This document shows positions 1 to 8,196 of a stretch of DNA of 64,000 nucleotides, in pieces. A program made the position numbers and the translations under genes. This DNA is from Balneola sp. Its GTDB lineage: Bacteria > Bacteroidota > Rhodothermia > Balneolales > Balneolaceae. The notes beneath the pieces are model-generated. The model did no database searches, was not told the origin of the DNA, and saw only the letters and a program-made list of their open reading frames with translations. Where the stretch lies: NCBI GenBank assembly GCA_002696035.1, contig NZQV01000026.1, positions 248,001 to 312,000 of the forward strand. Direction: 5' to 3'. Each line of letters opens with the position of its first letter. Position 1 is the stretch's first letter.

Positions 1-314
1 CACTCATCACTGAATTAAAGGAACTGCCGGGTATAAATGGATTTTCCCATATCACCGGTGGCGGAATTGTTGGAAACACCAAACGCATTCTCCCCGAAGG
101 AATGAAACTCGATATTGACTGGGATGCCTGGGAACGCCCGCCGGTCTATAATTTGATTCAAGAAATTGGCAATGTTCCCGAAGAGGATATGCAAGCCACT
201 TTCAATTTAGGGGTTGGGTTGATCGCTGTGGTTTCAGAAAGCAAAGTGGATGCAGTGAAAGCAAAAGCTGAAGAGTTTGGAGAAGAGGTTATTTTGGTTG
301 GTTCTGTAGTTTGA
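1..314 (+). CDS. purM: Phosphoribosylformylglycinamidine cyclo-ligase, C-terminal part (cut by window edge)
   Basis: The open frame runs in from the window edge (first full codon at base 3) to the TGA at 312-314, so only about the last 103 residues are present. The piece contains HITGGGIVGNTKRILPEG, the glycine-rich HITGGG segment of AIR synthetase. It then has the family's C-terminal stretch with a conserved FNLGVGL motif before the end. PurM makes aminoimidazole ribonucleotide from FGAM with ATP in cytosolic purine synthesis. No other pur gene is visible here. An ATG at 102 opens a shorter frame, but it is internal to purM and is not a real start. Confidence 0.9.
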   Translation, partial: LITELKELPGINGFSHITGGGIVGNTKRILPEGMKLDIDWDAWERPPVYNLIQEIGNVPEEDMQATFNLGVGLIAVVSESKVDAVKAKAEEFGEEVILVGSVV

Positions 315-370
315 AATTTTGAATGATGGATTGTGGATTTAAAAAAACTAACAATTAAAGATCTTATCCT

Positions 371-452
371 CGCTCTGCGTTGGAGCGTATTTCTTAGTAC
401 ATCAGTTATTTAAAAAAATATCCATCGGTTCCAACGCAGAGCGTGTGGAACC
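371..452. repeat. REP-like inverted repeat downstream of purM
   Basis: The 14-base arm CGCTCTGCGTTGGA (371-384) recurs as a perfect inverted copy at 430-443. The right arm is itself part of a tighter hairpin, GGTTCCAACGC / GCGTGTGGAACC, at about 428-452. The 253-base gap between purM and the next gene holds no convincing coding sequence. The 'ACGCTCTGCGT' type of palindrome is a common extragenic repeat style in bacteria. It could also act as an mRNA 3' structure for purM, although no T-tract follows. Confidence 0.6.
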
Positions 453-567
453 AGGTAAGGTAGAAGACTATCCGCTTAATCCGTGTTCTATTCCCATTTC
501 TAAATAAGCCCCATCAATCCTATCTTCAGGCGGAAAATGATTCTAATTTTTTTATTCCAGATAAACT

Positions 568-1665
568 ATGCTAAACCGATTCAAGGCTTTTGTGCGGGCG
601 AACCAGCGGTATCTGCCGGTGGTCTTTTTTATGGTCGGTTTTTTGTGGGATTCACTGACGCTTGGCAGAATTGATCGCCTCTATGATCAGATCATTCTAA
701 GCACATACCTGACGTCACTTACCGTGTGCTTATACCTGTTCAATCTTTCCGGAGATGATAAATGGGAAGGGACGTTTTTTGAGAAATACGAGGTTTATCT
801 GCCGTTGGCCATTCAGTTTTTTCTTGGGGGATTGTGCAGTGCGTACGTGATCTATTTTTCCCGTAGTGTTTCCTTTTCCAAGACCATCATCTTTTTCATC
901 ATCTTGGTGATCCTGCTCTTTGCCAATGAATTACTTAAAAAGCGGATCTCCAATAAGTACCTGCAGTTCAGCGCTTACTTTTTTGTGAATTTTACCTTCT
1001 TTACGTTTTTCATTCCCGTGCTGCTGAAGAGTATGAATACCTTCTTGTTTATGCTTTCGGGTGCTATCAGTTTAAGTATTACTTTAGCGCTTATCGTTTA
1101 TATCTACAACGGCAGTCCTTCAACCCAGAAAGAAATAAGCATGGGCAAAATGACCGGGTTGATTGTAGGTATCTACCTTCTAATAAACTCGTTCTATTTT
1201 CTCAATTTGATTCCCCCCGTACCACTGGCTATGGAATCCGGATTAGTGGCTCATAATGTGGAGCGGAATATGGAATCTGATGAATATTATGTGACCTATG
1301 AGCAGAATCCATGGTACAAAATTTGGAGAGATAATATGTACGAACATCATTATCAGGCGGGCGACAGCGTATTTGTATTTACTTCAATTTTTGCGCCCTC
1401 AAATCTAAAGGAATCGGTGTTGCATAGGTGGAAATGGTATAGTCCGCATACCGGAAAATGGGAAATGATCGATGAAATTGGATTCGAAATTACCGGTGGA
1501 CGTGATGGCGGTTTCCGTGGCTATACTTTCAAAAGCAACATGATGGAAGGGCAGTGGAAAGTGGATGTTATAACCAACGATGAATTGGTTTTAGGGATCA
1601 TAAATTTTGAAATTGAAACTGATTCCATGGCTCAAACCAAGCGTTTAAATACAAAGGTCTTTTAA
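568..1665 (+). CDS. Multi-pass membrane protein with C-terminal DUF2914 domain
   Basis: This 365-residue protein has roughly seven hydrophobic segments between residues 15 and 225. A soluble C-terminal domain of about 100 residues follows. That domain matches the DUF2914 pattern: FVFTSIFAPSNLKESVLHRW, then WYSPHTGKWE, then a glycine-rich GGRDGGFRGYTFK and a final beta-strand pair (GQWKVDVIT). DUF2914 has no established biochemical role; with this topology the domain would sit next to the membrane, probably on the outer side. The ATG at 568 follows an AT-rich leader without a clear Shine-Dalgarno sequence, as is normal in this lineage. The CPBP protease gene begins 15 bases downstream, so the two are probably co-transcribed. 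Confidence 0.75.
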   Translation: MLNRFKAFVRANQRYLPVVFFMVGFLWDSLTLGRIDRLYDQIILSTYLTSLTVCLYLFNLSGDDKWEGTFFEKYEVYLPLAIQFFLGGLCSAYVIYFSRSVSFSKTIIFFIILVILLFANELLKKRISNKYLQFSAYFFVNFTFFTFFIPVLLKSMNTFLFMLSGAISLSITLALIVYIYNGSPSTQKEISMGKMTGLIVGIYLLINSFYFLNLIPPVPLAMESGLVAHNVERNMESDEYYVTYEQNPWYKIWRDNMYEHHYQAGDSVFVFTSIFAPSNLKESVLHRWKWYSPHTGKWEMIDEIGFEITGGRDGGFRGYTFKSNMMEGQWKVDVITNDELVLGIINFEIETDSMAQTKRLNTKVF

Positions 1666-1680
1666 TGATATCTTTTGGGT

Positions 1681-2292
1681 ATGATTGAAAATAATCCCGA
1701 ACAACCGGAAGAAAATATCACCTCCGGTCTTTCTAGCTTAAAACTACTCATTCTCTCCCTGGTTTCGGCTAATATCTATGTGTTCTTTTCATTTTTGATC
1801 ATTCGGTATTGGCATGACGGGGATGTATTCGACCTTTTTAACAGTTCGTTTTCGGTATGGATGCAGCTGGGGATTGGCGTAGGAGTCGGTATTGTTTTGG
1901 CTGTCGTGGTTTATGTTGTTATTACCTATACACCAGTTTCTGACATTCTTTCCGATTTTTCTGTTTTCAATGCACTTTCTGAAGCCGAATTCTCGGTGTT
2001 AGATAACGGGCAGCTCTCTTTTTTTGCAGGAGCGGGGGAGGAATTATTGTTCCGGGGAGCCATTCAACCCTTGTTGGGAAATACGGTTACATCCATCATT
2101 TTTATTAGTATTCACGGCTATTTTAAATTTAGATCTCCTGCACATATCTTTTTTGGAGTGATGATGTTCGTACTTAGCTTCACCCTCGGGGTTCTATTTG
2201 AAGAGGTGGGATTGATCTGTGCTATGGCAGCTCACGCCATCTATGATCTTATCATGTTGATAGCGATTCAGCGTAAGAAAAAACTACTTTAA
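1681..2292 (+). CDS. CPBP family intramembrane glutamic endopeptidase
   Basis: Multi-pass membrane protein of about 203 residues. The CPBP/Rce1 signature is present: motif 1 is GEELLFRGAIQPLLG (EExxxR at about residue 120), followed by a His in ISIHGYFKF and a C-terminal HAIYD motif. Family members cleave within the membrane, and in bacteria some confer self-immunity to bacteriocins. Here the substrate is unknown. A TTG at 1675 would add two residues; the ATG at 1681 is the simpler start. It lies directly behind the DUF2914 membrane gene, so joint expression is likely. Confidence 0.8.
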   Translation: MIENNPEQPEENITSGLSSLKLLILSLVSANIYVFFSFLIIRYWHDGDVFDLFNSSFSVWMQLGIGVGVGIVLAVVVYVVITYTPVSDILSDFSVFNALSEAEFSVLDNGQLSFFAGAGEELLFRGAIQPLLGNTVTSIIFISIHGYFKFRSPAHIFFGVMMFVLSFTLGVLFEEVGLICAMAAHAIYDLIMLIAIQRKKKLL

Positions 2293-2311
2293 ACTCGTTT
2301 AGTTCTCTTCA

Positions 2312-2548
2312 TCAATAGCGCGATGAATACCTGTGATCACGAATAATGGGCTTCAGAATATCATCCAGGCCATTGGTTTTGATCTCAAACATCGTGGCTA
2401 AATATTGGCCTAATTGCCCATTTGGCCACCCTTGCCTCGAAAACCATTCCAGATAGTGCACGGGGAGACTTGTGATATACCAGTCTTTATATTGACCAAA
2501 TGGCATTTTGGCCTGCACCAGTTTTATAAGAAAAGTAGAGTCGTACAT
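2312..2548 (-). CDS. DUF3820 family small protein
   Basis: A 78-residue soluble protein. Its core, MPFGQYKDWYITSLPVHYLE followed by WFSRQGWPNGQLGQ and IKTNGLDDILKPI, closely follows the DUF3820 pattern (MPFGKYKG...LP..YL.WF...GFP.G.LG.....YEIK.NGL..LL.P). The family has been called a putative quorum-sensing-regulated virulence factor, but no activity is established. The gene is convergent with the CPBP gene and is followed on the same strand by nothing until the window edge. The K+ channel gene lies 38 bases upstream on the same strand, so it may be read through from there. Confidence 0.8.
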   Translation of the reverse strand: MYDSTFLIKLVQAKMPFGQYKDWYITSLPVHYLEWFSRQGWPNGQLGQYLATMFEIKTNGLDDILKPIIRDHRYSSRY

Positions 2549-2586
2549 AAGTTAAAATGATTTCTTATACGTTCAGAAAACTAGTG

Positions 2587-4281
2587 TTATCCTTCTGTTT
2601 TATAGAAATCAATAAAGCGTTGCTCATCTTCTGATTGGCCAATTAAAATGATCTCACTGTTTTCGGGAATGGGTTTACTGGGATCGGGATTGATGATCTG
2701 CTCACCGGCTACCTGGTAAGCAATAACATTACAACCGGTTTTATGTCGGATGTCAGATTCGATCAATGATCTGCCAATGAGTTTCTTGGGAGTATCTAAA
2801 CTAAATACATTCAAGCCCTGAGCAATCATCACAATGTCATTTTCTTCAAAAATATTAAAAACGGCATTGGCGCCCATCGAAGCATAACTCATTACAAAAT
2901 CAGCTCCGGCACGGTGCAGGGTATGTACATTTCTTTCTAATGTTGACCGTGCTACAATATGGATATTGGGTCTTAAACTACGGCAGTAAATGGTGAGATA
3001 AATATTAACATCATCTTGGTTGGTAGTAATAATGACGTTGGGAGCTTCTTCAATTCCTGCTTTTTTGAGGGTTTCAAGATCAGCGGCATCACCCAAAATG
3101 AAATCATCTGAATTTTTAATTCGATCCGAATTTTTATCAATGATCTTATACCTGATATTTCTTCTTTTTAAGTGAAGTGCTGTTGCCCGACCTACTCTTC
3201 CGGCTCCAATGATAACAACCGGCTCATCACTCACCCCATAAATTCCAAATAACTCATCATATTTTCTTAACTGCTCAACTGAACCTGCAAGTACCAATAC
3301 ACTATGATTGTGAATTTCAACCTCAGGGTGAGCACTTTGGAAACTTCCCCGTTCCCAAACTCCAACTACATTGATCCCAAGGTCTTCACGAATGCGACTT
3401 TCTTTTAATGTTTTGCCCACTAAAGGCGTAGCATATGTTGTTGCTTCTGCAATTACCAATTTTCCAAATCTTCCCACGGTATGTACCCGTGCGTCTTGTC
3501 CCAAAGTTCTTCGAGATAATGCCCGTCCTAAGATATTCCCCATATGCAGAACGTGATCGCTTCCTGCTAATTTCAGTATATCCATAGAATCGTAAGAATT
3601 GGCGGTCGATACAATCTTTACGTCGGCTGAAAATTCACGAATGGTATGAGCCACGTTAGAATTAAACATATCGGTACCTCCCGTGAATACCAGAGCTGCT
3701 TGTTCAACACACATTTTACGGTAGGTTTCGGGATCATCAGGTTCCCCAAGCATAACACGATATCCCTGATCATAAAGATCAAGGGCTTGTTCAAGTTCAT
3801 CAACCAATAACACATATTCATGGCCATATTGGTCAAGTTTTTGGATCAATGCTCTGGTAACCGCATCAAAACTGGTGATGATAATATGGTCTTTAGTATC
3901 TGCAGGAAGTTCGCGTGGAGCACGGGCCCGGTGTTGGGCTTCCATCCAGGGTGCATAGAAAAATTCAATAAAAGTGAAGGGAAGCATGATCAGCAGTGAG
4001 ATCACCCCGGAAACCAACACTACTACCGAAAAAACACGACCAATGTCTGACGTAAAAGTTATATCTCCAAAACCAAGAGTGGTCATAGTGGTGAGAGTCC
4101 AGTAAAAACCAGTGATCCAGGAATGTTTCTGTCCTTCATACTCCATGATCTCATGAAAGATCACGCCATAGGCTATGATCATGGCAAACAAAATTAACAC
4201 AAAACGAATGAGGCGTTTTATGTTGGTTTTGGTATTCCGGTTTGAAACGAAGTAGCTGAGCTGTGAGGTAAAAAATTTCAT
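2587..4281 (-). CDS. Potassium channel with two RCK (TrkA-N/TrkA-C) modules
   Basis: The 564-residue protein has two transmembrane helices (about residues 22-42 and 80-105) around a pore loop with the selectivity filter TTLGFGD (about 67-73). This is a two-TM MthK/Kch-like channel. The filter is GFG rather than the commoner GYG. A first regulatory (RCK) module starts near residue 130 and a second near 355, each followed by a TrkA-C domain. Only the second has the Rossmann dinucleotide motif (VVIIGAGRVGRA). The first reads IIITSFDAV and has lost the glycines, so nucleotide sensing is probably restricted to the second. It should control K+ flux across the inner membrane. It is divergent from the serine hydrolase gene at 4408. 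Confidence 0.88.
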   Translation of the reverse strand: MKFFTSQLSYFVSNRNTKTNIKRLIRFVLILFAMIIAYGVIFHEIMEYEGQKHSWITGFYWTLTTMTTLGFGDITFTSDIGRVFSVVVLVSGVISLLIMLPFTFIEFFYAPWMEAQHRARAPRELPADTKDHIIITSFDAVTRALIQKLDQYGHEYVLLVDELEQALDLYDQGYRVMLGEPDDPETYRKMCVEQAALVFTGGTDMFNSNVAHTIREFSADVKIVSTANSYDSMDILKLAGSDHVLHMGNILGRALSRRTLGQDARVHTVGRFGKLVIAEATTYATPLVGKTLKESRIREDLGINVVGVWERGSFQSAHPEVEIHNHSVLVLAGSVEQLRKYDELFGIYGVSDEPVVIIGAGRVGRATALHLKRRNIRYKIIDKNSDRIKNSDDFILGDAADLETLKKAGIEEAPNVIITTNQDDVNIYLTIYCRSLRPNIHIVARSTLERNVHTLHRAGADFVMSYASMGANAVFNIFEENDIVMIAQGLNVFSLDTPKKLIGRSLIESDIRHKTGCNVIAYQVAGEQIINPDPSKPIPENSEIILIGQSEDEQRFIDFYKTEG

Positions 4282-4384
4282 GGCGGAATATTGTGGTTAG
4301 CTTGTTTAAAAGAAAGGGAAATAAAGAAGTTCCACTAGTTTAAAAATGAACGTAACTTTTTTCACTGAATGTGGTCTTATAAAA

Positions 4385-4392
4385 TATATTTG
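4385..4392 (+). promoter_or_regulatory. Candidate Bacteroidota-type -7 element (TATATTTG)
   Basis: TATATTTG matches the TAnnTTTG -7 consensus of Bacteroidota primary sigma factors exactly and lies 16 bases before the ATG of the serine hydrolase gene. The expected -33 TTG about 20 bases upstream is degraded (a T-rich run near 4357-4362). The transcript leader would be only a few bases long. Confidence 0.4.
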
Positions 4393-4407
4393 AAATAAAT
4401 ACCCTTA

Positions 4408-5511
4408 ATGAAATTATATACTCTTTTTGCACTGCTGACCTTCTTTTTGATGGGATGCGAACAACAAGCTGATAAAGTTCGTATGGAAACCACTTCCCCA
4501 CAAACAGCCGGATTTTCAGAAGAAAAACTACAAGAACTGTCTTCTTTTTTAGATTTTTCCGGTACTTCATCTATGGTTCTTGCTTACGACGGACAGATCT
4601 TTTTTGAATGGGGAGATATTGATCATAAGCACCTCATTCATTCTATTCGTAAACCCATGATCAATGCTTTGTATGGTAGGTATGTAAACCGCGGTGTAAT
4701 AGATACCAACCAGACCATCGCAGATTTAGGCATCAATGATATAGAACCTTCATTGACTGAGCAGGAGAAGCAAGCGCGCATAGCAGATCTGCTTAAATCA
4801 CGGTCAGGAATTTATCACGATGCCGCTGCCGTGTCCGAAGGAATGTTGAGAAGTAAACCTGAGAGAGGAGCCTTTAAGCCGGGCGAGCACTATTATTACA
4901 ACAACTGGGATTTCAATGTTTTGGGGCATATTCTTGAATTGAAAACAGGGAAGAGTATATACGAATTATTTCATCAGGAGATTGCAGATCCCATTGGCAT
5001 GCTTCATTATAATGGAGTTTATACGAACATTAACATTGAGAAAACCGATGCACCAATTCCTGATACCGACGGATTTTATCAATTTGAACCGGGTAAGTCT
5101 AAATATCCGGCTTATCATTTCCGGATGTCGGCCCATGATCTGGCAAAATTTGGAACCTTGTATTTAAACGAGGGAAATTGGGAAGGAAAACAGATCATCC
5201 CGGAAAGATGGATTGAAGCAAGTACCAGATCGTATTCCACTACAAATGCCTACATGGATATTGGGTATGGCATGTTGTGGAATGTGTTAAATAAAAATGA
5301 AGACCGATCAAGTAGATCCTTTTTCCATACCGGAACAGGAATTCATATGCTGGCGGTTTATCCGAAGTCAAAACTCGTTTTTGTGCATCGTGTAAACACT
5401 GAATCTGATCATACTTTCCAACAAAACGATCTGTATAAGATCATTGGAATGATATTTGAAGCTCAGCATAAAATTTTAATAAGGAATTTTCAGGTATTCT
5501 TTCCTCGTTGA
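4408..5511 (+). CDS. Serine hydrolase lipoprotein, class C beta-lactamase / PBP4* fold
   Basis: The N-terminus is a lipoprotein signal: a hydrophobic stretch, then LMGC with Cys17. Ser79 in HSIRKP gives the SxxK nucleophile/base pair (S79, K82). A YYYNN stretch near residue 163 supplies the YxN motif, and HTGTG near residue 310 is the KTG-like third motif. Together these define the beta-lactamase family Pfam fold that includes esterases, D-aminopeptidases and penicillin-binding-like hydrolases. Location should be the cell envelope, anchored by lipid. The substrate cannot be told from sequence; a resistance role should not be assumed. Confidence 0.82.
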   Translation: MKLYTLFALLTFFLMGCEQQADKVRMETTSPQTAGFSEEKLQELSSFLDFSGTSSMVLAYDGQIFFEWGDIDHKHLIHSIRKPMINALYGRYVNRGVIDTNQTIADLGINDIEPSLTEQEKQARIADLLKSRSGIYHDAAAVSEGMLRSKPERGAFKPGEHYYYNNWDFNVLGHILELKTGKSIYELFHQEIADPIGMLHYNGVYTNINIEKTDAPIPDTDGFYQFEPGKSKYPAYHFRMSAHDLAKFGTLYLNEGNWEGKQIIPERWIEASTRSYSTTNAYMDIGYGMLWNVLNKNEDRSSRSFFHTGTGIHMLAVYPKSKLVFVHRVNTESDHTFQQNDLYKIIGMIFEAQHKILIRNFQVFFPR

Positions 5512-5564
5512 ATTCAGCGTATCTTTAGTTCTGATCCAAAAGAAATTAACTGCTTATCTAACGT

Positions 5565-6191
5565 ATGAATTATTCTGATGACCAATGGCTGGGGTGGATG
5601 GATTGTCTTGCAGAAGACGATTTTGTGATTGTTGATGATTTCATCAGTGATGAGCTGTATGGACAGATTATGGATTTTTTTCGCCACAAAGAAGCATCGG
5701 ATGAGCTGAAAAAAGCAGGCATCGGGGCACAACAAGATTTCCAGGTAAAAGCTGAGATCCGCGGAGACTTTATCTATTGGCTTGATGAAAATCGGGACAC
5801 AAAAATGTCAGCATTCTTTGGATTGATGGAGGAGCTCAGCCAGAACCTGAAACGTTTTTGTTATCTGAGTCTGTCTGGTTCTGAATTTCACATTGCAAAA
5901 TACCCGGCCGGCTCCTATTACCATCGGCACCTGGATCAATTGAATGAACGAACCAATCGACAAATAACAGTTCTTATTTATCTGAACAAGAATTGGCAAA
6001 AGGGAGATGGCGGAGAGTTGGTTATATATAAAGATGGTGAAGAGGTCCTCGTTGAACCCATTGCCAAACGCTTACTGGTATTCAAAAGTGATACTGTTGA
6101 ACACGAGGTCTTGACCACCAATGTACCAAGATATAGCTTAACCGGTTGGCTGCTGCATCAGCCTGCCGGTATTGGGTATCTGCTCAGCTGA
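5565..6191 (+). CDS. 2OG-Fe(II) oxygenase, prolyl 4-hydroxylase-like
   Basis: Soluble protein of 208 residues. The iron-binding triad is readable as H122-L-D124 (in YYHRHLDQL) and distal H180 (VEHEV). Arg189 (PRYSLTGW) is in place to bind 2-oxoglutarate. The layout matches the P4Hc / SM-20 (EGLN-like) family, which hydroxylates proline or related residues using O2 and 2-oxoglutarate. Protein substrates in bacteria are mostly unknown; EF-Tu is a known target of one bacterial homologue. A TATCTTTA box at 5520-5527 may be its promoter -7 element. The stop codon lies at the edge of the palindrome that begins at 6190. Confidence 0.8.
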   Translation: MNYSDDQWLGWMDCLAEDDFVIVDDFISDELYGQIMDFFRHKEASDELKKAGIGAQQDFQVKAEIRGDFIYWLDENRDTKMSAFFGLMEELSQNLKRFCYLSLSGSEFHIAKYPAGSYYHRHLDQLNERTNRQITVLIYLNKNWQKGDGGELVIYKDGEEVLVEPIAKRLLVFKSDTVEHEVLTTNVPRYSLTGWLLHQPAGIGYLLS

Positions 6192-6290
6192 TCACAGATT
6201 TGTGGGATGGCACAGATTCCACAGATTTAATTTTCACAAAGTGAAAATTGAGTTAATCCTTAAATCCAAAAATCCTACAAATCTGTGATC
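6190..6290. repeat. Nested extragenic palindrome (19-base arms plus an inner hairpin)
   Basis: The outer arms GATCACAGATTTGTGGGAT (6190-6208) and its inverted copy (6272-6290) differ at one base. In the centre, AATTTTCAC-AAA-GTGAAAATT (6229-6249) is a perfect 9-base stem with a 3-base loop. The word CACAGATT occurs three times in the left half. The left arm starts inside the oxygenase stop codon. It resembles mobile REP/BIME-type elements more than a terminator, because no T-tract follows. It could still stabilise the mRNA end. Confidence 0.65.
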
Positions 6291-6350
6291 CGGTAACAAT
6301 TTCTTAACGGCTATTCATTTTCTATTAATACAGTACATTAGTACCATTGT

Positions 6351-7061
6351 ATGTCTGATAAACCTTCACAAATCCCCAAAATCGTGGCTAAGCAAACTAT
6401 CCTTGTTGTTGATGACGAAAAAGATCTTCTCGACCTCATCGAATACAATCTCAAGAAAGAAGGCTTTAACGTACTGAAAGCTGAAAATGGGGAAGAGGGC
6501 ATCCAGGTTGCCAAAGAGCATAACCCTGATCTCGTTCTAATGGATATCATGATGCCTAAAATGGACGGCCTTGAAGCGGTTCAGAAAATGCGTGGCGATG
6601 ATGACCTGAAAGCAATTCCCATCATCTTTTTGACTGCAAGAAGCGATGAAAAGACGGAAGTGGAAGGTTTGGATATTGGAGGGGACGATTACATCACAAA
6701 GCCCATAAGTACCACAAAACTGATTTCCAGAATAAAGGCGGTAATGCGTCGGTTTGAAGAAACCACCGAGGAAGTAAACCGGTTGGAAGTTCATGATCTT
6801 GTTATAGATAAAGACCGATATATTGTACTCCGAGGAGAGGAAGAGTTTCAGCTTCCCCGAAAAGAGTTTGAGTTGCTTTACTATCTTGCAAGCCGAAGAG
6901 GAAAGGTTCGGGATCGTCAAACATTACTGAACAAGGTTTGGGGTGATAACATCTATGTAGTAGACAGAACTGTGGATGTGCATGTGCGAAAGATCCGTGA
7001 AAAGCTGGGTGATCATTACATAGAAACTGTGAAAGGAGTAGGCTACCGATTTAAGGAATGA
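6351..7061 (+). CDS. OmpR/PhoB family response regulator
   Basis: The receiver domain (about residues 15-130) has the acidic pair D21/D22, phospho-acceptor D65 (LVLMDIMMPKMDG), switch T95 and K117 (YITKP). The C-terminal winged helix has the PhoB/OmpR pattern ending VDRTVDVHVRKIREKLG...IETVKGVGYRF. It binds DNA after phosphorylation. The histidine kinase gene follows with a 4-base ATGA overlap, which couples their translation. The pair resembles PhoB/PhoR, but no phosphate genes are nearby, so the phosphate assignment is only by similarity. Confidence 0.9.
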   Translation: MSDKPSQIPKIVAKQTILVVDDEKDLLDLIEYNLKKEGFNVLKAENGEEGIQVAKEHNPDLVLMDIMMPKMDGLEAVQKMRGDDDLKAIPIIFLTARSDEKTEVEGLDIGGDDYITKPISTTKLISRIKAVMRRFEETTEEVNRLEVHDLVIDKDRYIVLRGEEEFQLPRKEFELLYYLASRRGKVRDRQTLLNKVWGDNIYVVDRTVDVHVRKIREKLGDHYIETVKGVGYRFKE

Positions 7062-8140
7062 GTTCATCAAAAACAGAAAAAAAGGGACTATTTAAGTTCG
7101 GCATCAGGGCCGGTTTTAGTGTTGCCGTGCTTTCGGCAACAGTCCTCTTTTTGGTAGTTCGGTTTTGGTTAGGGCTTGAAATCAGTCTGGCTGTTAAGCT
7201 TTCTTCAGCAATGGCAGCTGTTATTTTTCTGATAGTGTATGCGGTACTCTATTTCACTACCTATAAAAGGCTTACCCATATTGAACGACTTTTCAAGAAC
7301 ACTGCCCGCAAACGCTTTATTGATTATTCCGATGTGGATCTTTCTCGAAAAGACGAGATCGACTACCTGATGAAACAGGGGATAAAATCGAGCCGGACCA
7401 TTGAGAGGGAGATCCAGCGTCTGAACCGTATTGAGAATTACCGGAAGGAATTCATCGGAGATATTTCCCATGAATTAAAAACACCGATATTTGCTATTCA
7501 GGGGTTTATTGAAACCTTATTGAACGGTGCACTCGAGGATGAAGAGGTCAATCGTGATTTCCTGAAGAAAGCCATGCGAAACGTAAACCGGCTTATTTAT
7601 CTCACTAAAGATCTGATGGAAATATCTAAACTTGAGACGGGCGAGCTTAAGTCGGATATAGAAGAGATATACTTATACGAAGTGCTCAACGATATCATCG
7701 AAAGCCTTAATTATAAGGCAGAGAAAGAGAATATTGACCTGATCATCAATGAATTTGATAAAAACACACGTGTTAAGGCAGATAAGAATCAGTTAAAACA
7801 AGTGTTGATCAATCTGATCGAAAATGGCATTAAGTATAACTTTCCCAATGGAAAAGTGGAGGTTACCGTGTTCACTAAGCCCAAGCAAAAGGACCGGATC
7901 TTTTTATCGGTTAAGGATACCGGCATGGGAATTGACGAAAAAGATATACCACGCGTTACAGAACGGTTTTTTAGGGTAGATAAATCGAGATCAAGAGAAC
8001 GGGGTGGAACCGGACTCGGCCTGGCTATTGTGAAACATATCATGGAAGCTCATGGAGAAAAATTTACCATTGAAAGTGCTCCAAATGTAGGATCTACCTT
8101 TACTATTAGTTTACGAAGGGCAGATCCGGTTAAGGTTTGA
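7058..8140 (+). CDS. PhoR-like sensor histidine kinase
   Basis: Two transmembrane helices (about residues 20-38 and 47-67) are joined by a very short loop, so there is no periplasmic sensor domain. It may sense within the membrane or through a partner. The phospho-acceptor is H138 in DISHELKTP. The ATPase domain has the N box (LINLIENGIKYN), G1 (VKDTGMGID), F box (RFFRVDKSRS) and G2 (GGTGLGLAIVKHI). It should phosphorylate the response regulator encoded immediately upstream, with which it overlaps by four bases. Confidence 0.9.
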   Translation: MSSSKTEKKGLFKFGIRAGFSVAVLSATVLFLVVRFWLGLEISLAVKLSSAMAAVIFLIVYAVLYFTTYKRLTHIERLFKNTARKRFIDYSDVDLSRKDEIDYLMKQGIKSSRTIEREIQRLNRIENYRKEFIGDISHELKTPIFAIQGFIETLLNGALEDEEVNRDFLKKAMRNVNRLIYLTKDLMEISKLETGELKSDIEEIYLYEVLNDIIESLNYKAEKENIDLIINEFDKNTRVKADKNQLKQVLINLIENGIKYNFPNGKVEVTVFTKPKQKDRIFLSVKDTGMGIDEKDIPRVTERFFRVDKSRSRERGGTGLGLAIVKHIMEAHGEKFTIESAPNVGSTFTISLRRADPVKV

Positions 8141-8196
8141 TAATATTAGTTGTACCTTTCCCCAGTTAACAAAAAAATTTAACAGATTATTTAATT

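Noticed and set aside
4408-5511. Antibiotic resistance beta-lactamase
   Set aside because: The fold is shared by many esterases and peptidases; the motifs do not single out a lactamase.
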